From assembly GCA_012270805.1 (NCBI GenBank), contig JAAXHR010000220.1, positions 1 through 6,987 on the forward strand: a DNA stretch of 6,987 nucleotides, written 5' to 3'. A model generated the notes under the pieces. The model was not told where the DNA came from. It ran no database searches and was given only the letters and a program-made list of their open reading frames with translations. The position numbers and the translations under genes are program-made. The first letter of the stretch is position 1. Each line of letters begins with the position of its first letter. This stretch comes from Dehalococcoidia bacterium. GTDB lineage: Bacteria > Chloroflexota > Dehalococcoidia > Lucifugimonadales > Lucifugimonadaceae. This document shows, piece by piece, positions 6,011-6,987 of this stretch.

Positions 6011-6050
6011 CCCCCCTCCCTTAATGGGAGAGGGTCAGGGTGAGGGTGAA
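6011..6050. repeat. G/C-strand-biased palindromic repeat (CTCCC-TTAAT-GGGAG with AGGGT repeats)
   Basis: A C-run ends in CTCCC (6016-6020) and pairs with GGGAG (6026-6030) across TTAAT. The stem extends by CCC (6013-6015) to GGG (6032-6034) if A6031 bulges. It is followed by three AGGGT units (6031-6046). This layout resembles REP-like intergenic elements seen in many genomes. It starts 22 bases beyond the stop of the DUF6295-like gene, so its hairpin might also terminate or stabilise that transcript, but no U-tract follows on the minus strand. Confidence 0.5.
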
Positions 6051-6072
6051 GAACCGCCGAGGATGGCGGGAA

Positions 6073-6363
6073 CTAACTCGCTGAGACCATCTGCTCGAAC
6101 GCCACCGGATCCGCCGCCGCGCCCTTCTCTAGCGCGACTGTGATCAACTCCACAAGCCGCTGTGCCGATTGCGGCGTCAGCTCCACCGCGATCCTCGGAC
6201 CCAGCTTCTGCGACGAGTCCACAAAGTCGATGTTCAAAGCGTGTTCAAGCGTCATCTCGGACGGATGATCATAGGACACGGTTACTTGATTGACCTGCAT
6301 CCAGCCAGTTGTGCCTTTACCGCAGCCAGTCACCGCGGTCTTCTCGGCAATCATCGTGCACAT
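6073..6363 (-). CDS. DUF6295-like small protein of unknown function
   Basis: A 96-residue protein whose biochemical role is unknown. It resembles my recollection of the DUF6295 family: an MCT start, a GxGKGxxGW segment (13-21: GCGKGTTGW), a YDHP motif (31-34), EHALNIDF (40-47) and a late helix after VAVELTPQSAQRLVELI. The protein is soluble-looking, with no signal peptide or membrane span. Cys2 would become the N-terminal residue after Met removal, and Cys14 is the only other cysteine, so a catalytic or metal-binding role is possible but unproven. The ATG is preceded by AGGAGA at a spacing of seven bases, a good ribosome-binding site. The gene follows the dienelactone-hydrolase gene by 39 bases on the same strand, suggesting an operon. 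I am fairly sure that it is real, less so of the family name. Confidence 0.8.
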   Translation of the reverse strand: MCTMIAEKTAVTGCGKGTTGWMQVNQVTVSYDHPSEMTLEHALNIDFVDSSQKLGPRIAVELTPQSAQRLVELITVALEKGAAADPVAFEQMVSAS

Positions 6364-6370
6364 AACGGAT

Positions 6371-6376
6371 TCTCCT
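6371..6376 (-). promoter_or_regulatory. Ribosome-binding site of the DUF6295-like gene
   Basis: AGGAGA on the minus strand lies seven bases before the ATG at 6363. It sits in the 39-base gap after the hydrolase stop codon, so this gene has its own initiation signal rather than relying on an overlap. Confidence 0.7.
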
Positions 6377-6402
6377 GTTGTTGTCGGATGAGGATCGGTG
6401 AC

Positions 6403-6987
6403 CTATCCGAGATGCTTTGCGAGGAACGCGAACGTCTTCTGCCAACCATCCACCGCCTGCTCTTGTCGATACGCCGATCGATCGTAGTAGAAGAAACCGT
6501 GACCCGCACCTGCATACATGTGGAATTCGTACATCTTCCCGTGCTGCTTAAGGGCCGCCTCGTGGATCGCCACCTGTTCCGGAGATGGACTCCCGTCCTC
6601 TTCCCCGAACAGTCCGAGCACTGGACACGAAAGATCAGCTGTGTAGTCAACTGGTGCTACTGGACACATCTCAGTCAACTCTGAGGCATCCATCACGACT
6701 CGCCCTCCCCAACAGTCCACTACCGCATCGAAACCTGCCACCCTTGATGCCGCCAGTAAAACATGACGCCCACCAGAGCAAGTCCCGAACGCCCCCACCT
6801 TGCCATTCGAATTCGGCAACGACCTCAAATACCGCATCGAAGCTGCAAGGTCGCCAATCGCCTGATCGTCAGAAATACCGCCTTCCGAGCGCGCGTGAGC
6901 AGCCACATCTTCTGGCGAGGCATGGCCGAGACGGTGATACAGATTGGGCGAGATCGTGGCATACCCGTGATGCGCAAACTTCCTCGC
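6403..6987 (-). CDS. Dienelactone hydrolase family protein, 5' end truncated by the window
   Basis: The frame is open to the window edge, leaving 194 residues of the C-terminal part of an alpha/beta hydrolase. A GTG at 6906 lies inside the frame, but family resemblance continues upstream of it (ARKFAHHGYATISPNLYHRL at residues 1-20), so that is not the true start. The catalytic triad of the family is visible: the nucleophile in FGTCSGGRH (Cys70), Asp131 in GLFGEEDGSPS and His163 in GAGHGFFYY. A cysteine nucleophile in G-x-C-x-G-G is the classic dienelactone hydrolase arrangement; related serine esterases have Ser there. Family members open lactones such as dienelactone in chlorocatechol breakdown, but many homologues have other or unknown ester substrates, and no aromatic-degradation genes are visible here. 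Other features are DCWGGRVV (91-98) and the C-terminal YRQEQAVDGWQKTFAFLAKH. Probably cytoplasmic; cotranscribed with the DUF6295-like gene. Confidence 0.92.
   Translation of the reverse strand, partial: ARKFAHHGYATISPNLYHRLGHASPEDVAAHARSEGGISDDQAIGDLAASMRYLRSLPNSNGKVGAFGTCSGGRHVLLAASRVAGFDAVVDCWGGRVVMDASELTEMCPVAPVDYTADLSCPVLGLFGEEDGSPSPEQVAIHEAALKQHGKMYEFHMYAGAGHGFFYYDRSAYRQEQAVDGWQKTFAFLAKHLG

Larger units (their letters stand above)
5682..6072. other. Intergenic region upstream of gyrB and downstream of the DUF6295 gene
   Basis: These 391 bases separate two minus-strand genes. From the gyrB side they hold a closely spaced ribosome-binding site, the alternating CG-rich repeat, a tentative promoter, a short stem GGGGC/GCCCC (5912-5916 and 5926-5930), and two palindromic repeat relics near 5962-6050. 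The 9-mer TGGGCGCTC occurs twice (5766-5774 and 5942-5950). No convincing gene is present. Confidence 0.6.

Noticed and set aside
6169..6684. Plus-strand frame of 171 codons spanning the DUF6295 and hydrolase genes
   Set aside because: It crosses two real minus-strand genes and their spacer, with no family resemblance.
6403..6906. Complete 167-residue hydrolase starting at GTG 6906
   Set aside because: The frame stays open and family-like for 27 more codons to the window edge, so the gene is truncated by the window rather than starting here.

Overview
This 6,987-base window, of moderate GC, carries ordinary bacterial chromosome: mostly housekeeping genes plus one poorly characterised two-gene module. 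I see no transposase, integrase, CRISPR array, tRNA or rRNA. The lineage cannot be fixed from the sequence alone. A Chloroflexota (Dehalococcoidia/SAR202-like) origin is my best guess. It rests on the style of the GyrB and PyrE sequences, an apparently leaderless obgE transcript, a DUF6295-like protein beside a dienelactone hydrolase, and decayed palindromic intergenic repeats. This is recall-based inference with low to moderate confidence.

Layout. (1) 1-165, minus strand: the N-terminal 55 residues of an unrecognised coiled-coil protein that runs off the left edge. (2) 166-334: a divergent, G+T-rich promoter region. A perfect TATAAT faces left, and a TAGAAT faces right only six bases before the obgE ATG. 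(3) 335-2852, plus strand: a tight operon obgE-nadD-pyrE, whose genes are joined by two successive 4-base ATGA stop/start overlaps. It encodes a ribosome-assembly GTPase, nicotinate-mononucleotide adenylyltransferase and orotate phosphoribosyltransferase. (4) 2853-3164: a convergent intergenic region with inverted repeats, probably transcription termination. (5) 3165-5681, minus strand: complete gyrB of 838 residues, with a large insertion of about 184 residues like that of proteobacterial GyrB. (6) 5682-6072: the gyrB upstream region, with a 21-base alternating pyrimidine-purine run (Z-DNA-prone and palindromic) and two adjacent palindromic repeat relics. (7) 6073-6987, minus strand: a dienelactone-hydrolase-family gene (5' end outside the window) followed 39 bases later by a 96-residue DUF6295-like gene.

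How the genes fit together. obgE, nadD and pyrE link ribosome maturation with NAD and UMP synthesis, and their junctions suggest coupled translation from one short-leader or leaderless mRNA. gyrB appears to be transcribed alone, convergent to that operon, with no gyrA, recF or dnaA in view. The hydrolase and DUF6295 genes look like a separate small operon of unknown substrate. No clearly new system is visible. The most testable oddities are the leaderless obgE start, the Z-DNA-prone gyrB leader, and the DUF6295/hydrolase pair.
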